Origin: Promethearchaeota archaeon
GTDB lineage: Archaea > Asgardarchaeota > Lokiarchaeia > Sigynarchaeales > MK-D1
DNA: 6,231 bases
Direction: 5' to 3'
Assembly (NCBI GenBank): GCA_016839385.1
Contig: JAEOUK010000184.1
Span: forward strand, 1 to 6,231
Part shown: positions 4,272 through 6,231 of the stretch, in pieces
Position numbering within the stretch: position 1 is the stretch's first letter
Layout of the letters: every line of letters starts with the position of its first letter
The notes under the pieces: model-generated
Seen by the model: only the letters and a program-made list of their open reading frames with translations
The model's database searches: none
What the model was told of the DNA's origin: nothing
Translations under genes and position numbers: made by a program

Positions 4272-4883
4272 TTATTTTTTTTTAAAATATGCACAAATTC
4301 GGCATTGATCTCCTAAAAACGTAGCTTTTTCGGTAAACTCCCCACAATTTGGACATTTTACAAGATTTTTATTCATCATATGGCATAAATCAGTCATCTC
4401 TCCAGAAAAGGGCAATATCTTAAAAATAGTTTCATCTGGTGCTCGTTCAATATCCATTAATAATTCATTTAAAGGTGCTTTTTTGCGTTCTAATTGATAT
4501 AACCAATTATAAAAAAGAGGATATGGCTTAACTCTTTCTCGATCGATAATAATACGCATTAACTCACCTTTTCCTTTGTGTCTATCATAATTTTTGTGAA
4601 TTTGGACTGAAATCTTACCCACATCATAGGTTCTGGGGTAAATTCGCCATTGGTTCTCGTTTATAAGATAATTAGTTACTGCAAAAGCTGCATCCTGCAA
4701 ACATCGAACACTTTCAGATACCAGAACGATTTTATCTTGAGGAGTTATAGTAATTTGGTCTAATCCGTATAGGATTATTTTGAATCCCGTAAATAACCCA
4801 GGACTCATATGACCATGAATATCTTCTGCAATTTTTATTATGTCTTTTGGAATTTTTTTCCGCATTTCAGAAATGGTGATCAT
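4272..4883 (-). CDS. FmdE-family protein (formylmethanofuran dehydrogenase subunit E-like), divergent
   Basis: A 203-aa protein. Residues 23-33 read H-G-H-M-S-P-G-L-F-T-G, the signature H-G-H-x-C-P-G of FmdE proteins but with Ser27 for Cys. C61-x-x-D64-A65 keeps the second conserved block. The Gly/Cys-rich G-C-T-x-G-K-G-N block of the family is not recognisable. The C-terminus has a zinc ribbon, C177/C180 with C194/C197, as in full-length FmdE. The gene begins 2 nt after fwdB, so the two are surely one transcript, and translation is probably coupled because no clear Shine-Dalgarno is present. FmdE co-purifies with molybdenum formylmethanofuran dehydrogenase in methanogens, but its role is poorly defined. 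The lost Cys suggests an altered metal site or a structural function. The tail ends F-K-K-K, encoded by a run of nine A. Confidence 0.85.
   Translation of the reverse strand: MITISEMRKKIPKDIIKIAEDIHGHMSPGLFTGFKIILYGLDQITITPQDKIVLVSESVRCLQDAAFAVTNYLINENQWRIYPRTYDVGKISVQIHKNYDRHKGKGELMRIIIDRERVKPYPLFYNWLYQLERKKAPLNELLMDIERAPDETIFKILPFSGEMTDLCHMMNKNLVKCPNCGEFTEKATFLGDQCRICAYFKKK
4279..4286 (-). promoter_or_regulatory. weak candidate TATA box for the metallo-hydrolase gene
   Basis: TTTAAAAA on the minus strand is at -31 to -24 from ATG 4255, the spacing seen at other genes here. It is also the Phe-Lys-Lys coding end of the preceding gene, so the match may come from coding A-richness. Confidence 0.25.
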
Positions 4884-4885
4884 TT

Positions 4886-6205
4886 TTATCCATTATTCCG
4901 TTGTTCGATAATTTTAACTAATTTATCTAACCAATATGCATTTGAGGGCATGCATCCTTTAGGAGGTTCGATAACTTTTTTCATATGAATTGGAACTGCA
5001 TCCATACGATAAGAACTTGCCTCTGCCTCTATCCCATCATGGGTTCCAGGTAAAATTAAATTTGCTAGCTCTGTAGTAGGAGTAGGATGAAGGTCGCAAG
5101 CAACCAATGGGATTTTTGCCATATGTTCTACACATTTTTGTGGTAAATGTGCCCCAGGATCAGCTGCAATAGAAAACATCGCATCTATTTGACCCCTTTC
5201 TAACATTTCTACTGTACTATATTCACCAACGTTATAACGTGGATATCCCCTTGAAAAATCTACAGCATAGGGATACCCTGTGATCCAACTAAGTACCATA
5301 TTTAATCCTGTTACATTATAATGACCACGCAAGGGCATAATCGACCATTTGGTATATTGGTTTAACAATTGAACCATTTCGATGGCGGCAGAAACATTTT
5401 GAGATTTTCCAAGAGAATGGGTCAATCCTAATCCAAAGAACACAACTCCGAATTTAGCAGACTTCATTATTTCTACTAATTCTTTTAGCTGTTTTTTCTT
5501 AATTCCGCCTATTATTTTTTGACTGGGTTTAGTGCCATTGATGATTGCCCTCAAAGCTTGAAAAACTTCGTAATCTTCACCCAAATTCACTTGATAATAG
5601 TTATCTGCTACTTTAGCACTGTCTGAAAAGCGAGGATCAACTACGATAATTTTCCTGTCGACACGTCCATCTTCTCTGAAGAATCCGCGTGTAAATGAAC
5701 TGTATCTACTCATATGACGAGGATGAGCATTCAAGGGATTGCATCCCCAATATACAACTACATCTGCTCGATTTTTAATTTCTCCTAATGTGCAACTTGG
5801 ATAACCTACCATCTGAATAGCTTGAACACTTGGACCATGACAATGAGTAACTTGACCATCTATAATCCCTTTTGTTAATTCTGCAAGTTTTACTCCTTCT
5901 CGAATTGCATTTACACTTGTTTCACTCCATCCAAACCAAAGTGGTCGAATTCTTCCCACCATTAAATCTGCCGCTTTGTTTAGTGCTTCTTCCCAAGAGA
6001 TTTCTTGAAATTCCTCTGTTTTCTTTTCTCTCCAAAGTGGAGAAATGAATCGTTTTGCGCCAGGAACTGGAATAAAGTTCGCGGTACCAACACTGCAAGC
6101 ATTGTATACACTTAAAATTTTATTATTTTCAACCTCTACCTCTATATCATCACAATTTGAACCGCAAAAAGGGCAAACAACATTTTTAATCAATTCTTTC
6201 GTCAA
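4886..6205 (-). CDS. fwdB: formylmethanofuran dehydrogenase subunit B
   Basis: A 439-aa molybdopterin/tungstopterin subunit, full length for the family. It carries the active site that reduces CO2 to formate, which is passed on to make formylmethanofuran, or runs in reverse. C11, C14, C18 and C37 form the N-terminal [4Fe-4S] site. T-H-C-H-G-P-S at 120-126 holds Cys122, the likely metal ligand, encoded by TGT and so not selenocysteine. Further family blocks are R-G-H-Y-N-V-T-G-L-N, the G-Y-P-Y-A-V-D-F-S-R-G-Y-P-R-Y segment, and P-T-P-T-T-E-L near the end. Whether the metal is Mo or W cannot be read. The start is TTG 6205, the only start before an in-frame stop at 6214-6212, with GGTGA 6 nt upstream. 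It leads the cluster seen here; subunits A, C and D would lie further upstream or elsewhere. Confidence 0.96.
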   Translation of the reverse strand: MTKELIKNVVCPFCGSNCDDIEVEVENNKILSVYNACSVGTANFIPVPGAKRFISPLWREKKTEEFQEISWEEALNKAADLMVGRIRPLWFGWSETSVNAIREGVKLAELTKGIIDGQVTHCHGPSVQAIQMVGYPSCTLGEIKNRADVVVYWGCNPLNAHPRHMSRYSSFTRGFFREDGRVDRKIIVVDPRFSDSAKVADNYYQVNLGEDYEVFQALRAIINGTKPSQKIIGGIKKKQLKELVEIMKSAKFGVVFFGLGLTHSLGKSQNVSAAIEMVQLLNQYTKWSIMPLRGHYNVTGLNMVLSWITGYPYAVDFSRGYPRYNVGEYSTVEMLERGQIDAMFSIAADPGAHLPQKCVEHMAKIPLVACDLHPTPTTELANLILPGTHDGIEAEASSYRMDAVPIHMKKVIEPPKGCMPSNAYWLDKLVKIIEQRNNG

Positions 6206-6206
6206 G

Positions 6207-6231
6207 TCACTTCACCTTCTCAAGATAGTAT
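6207..6231 (-). CDS. last codons of the gene upstream of fwdB
   Basis: One minus-strand frame is open from the window edge to TGA at 6209-6207, encoding seven residues ending L-E-K-V-K. The stop is 1 nt before the fwdB TTG, the tight spacing seen elsewhere in this cluster. Another frame stops at 6222-6220, so the identity of the frame is uncertain. It could be another fwd subunit, but the sequence is too short to tell. Confidence 0.35.
6212..6216 (-). promoter_or_regulatory. Shine-Dalgarno site deciding the TTG start of fwdB
   Basis: GGTGA on the minus strand, 6 nt before TTG 6205 and within a longer purine-rich AGAAGGTGA. It is the same core as before the three-zinc-ribbon gene and supports the non-ATG start. 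Confidence 0.7.

Noticed and set aside
4274..4284. Run of nine A at the end of the FmdE-like gene as a programmed frameshift site.
   Set aside because: It encodes the final Lys residues and a stop follows at once; slippage would add only a few residues.
1..6231. CRISPR array, insertion sequence, integrase or attachment site at the tRNA.
   Set aside because: No regularly spaced repeats, no transposase or integrase genes, and no duplicate of the tRNA 3' end are seen in the window.

Overview
The window looks like AT-rich archaeal chromosome. Three independent signs point that way: a tRNA-Trp gene split by a 62-nt intron at 37/38 that can fold like an archaeal bulge-helix-bulge substrate; promoters of the TATA/BRE type, several placed so that transcription would begin at or near the start codon; and a formylmethanofuran dehydrogenase subunit B gene (fwdB/fmdB), an enzyme of the archaeal methanofuran/tetrahydromethanopterin C1 pathway. 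Zinc-ribbon membrane proteins and small membrane proteins of this kind are common in Asgard archaea, so a Lokiarchaeia-like host is plausible, but nothing here proves the lineage.

Layout, left to right. Bases 1-72 may hold the end of a plus-strand gene. Two tandem minus-strand paralogues follow (508-1011, then 86-505), each with two membrane helices and two or three zinc ribbons. An intergenic stretch with inverted repeats leads into the intron-containing tRNA-Trp(CCA) at 1216-1353 and a hairpin/U-tract terminator. Two unlabelled small plus-strand genes (1574-1684, 36 aa; 1741-1863, 40 aa) each encode a basic N-terminus and one membrane helix. They end in a U-tract terminator that may work in both directions. 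A minus-strand monoacylglycerol-lipase-like alpha/beta hydrolase (1887-2807) is divergent from a plus-strand two-helix membrane protein (2913-3443), with an imperfect inverted repeat between their promoters. The right end is a minus-strand cluster: fwdB (4886-6205), a divergent FmdE-family protein (4272-4883) 2 nt downstream, and a metallo-beta-lactamase-fold hydrolase (3434-4255) 16 nt further on. A few codons of a preceding gene are visible at the right edge.

How the genes may work together. FwdB carries the molybdopterin/tungstopterin active site for CO2 reduction or formylmethanofuran oxidation, and the FmdE-like protein is an accessory of that complex family. The hydrolase after them may be co-transcribed, but its role is unknown. 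The other genes seem to be independent units.

The points most worth checking are the two small membrane proteins, which show weak resemblance to the Sec61-beta and Sec61-gamma/SecE helices; the consistent spacing of TATA boxes at -31 to -24 from start codons, which moves two gene starts; the FmdE-like protein with Ser in place of the expected Cys; and the zinc-ribbon paralogue that looks like an internal fusion of two ribbons.
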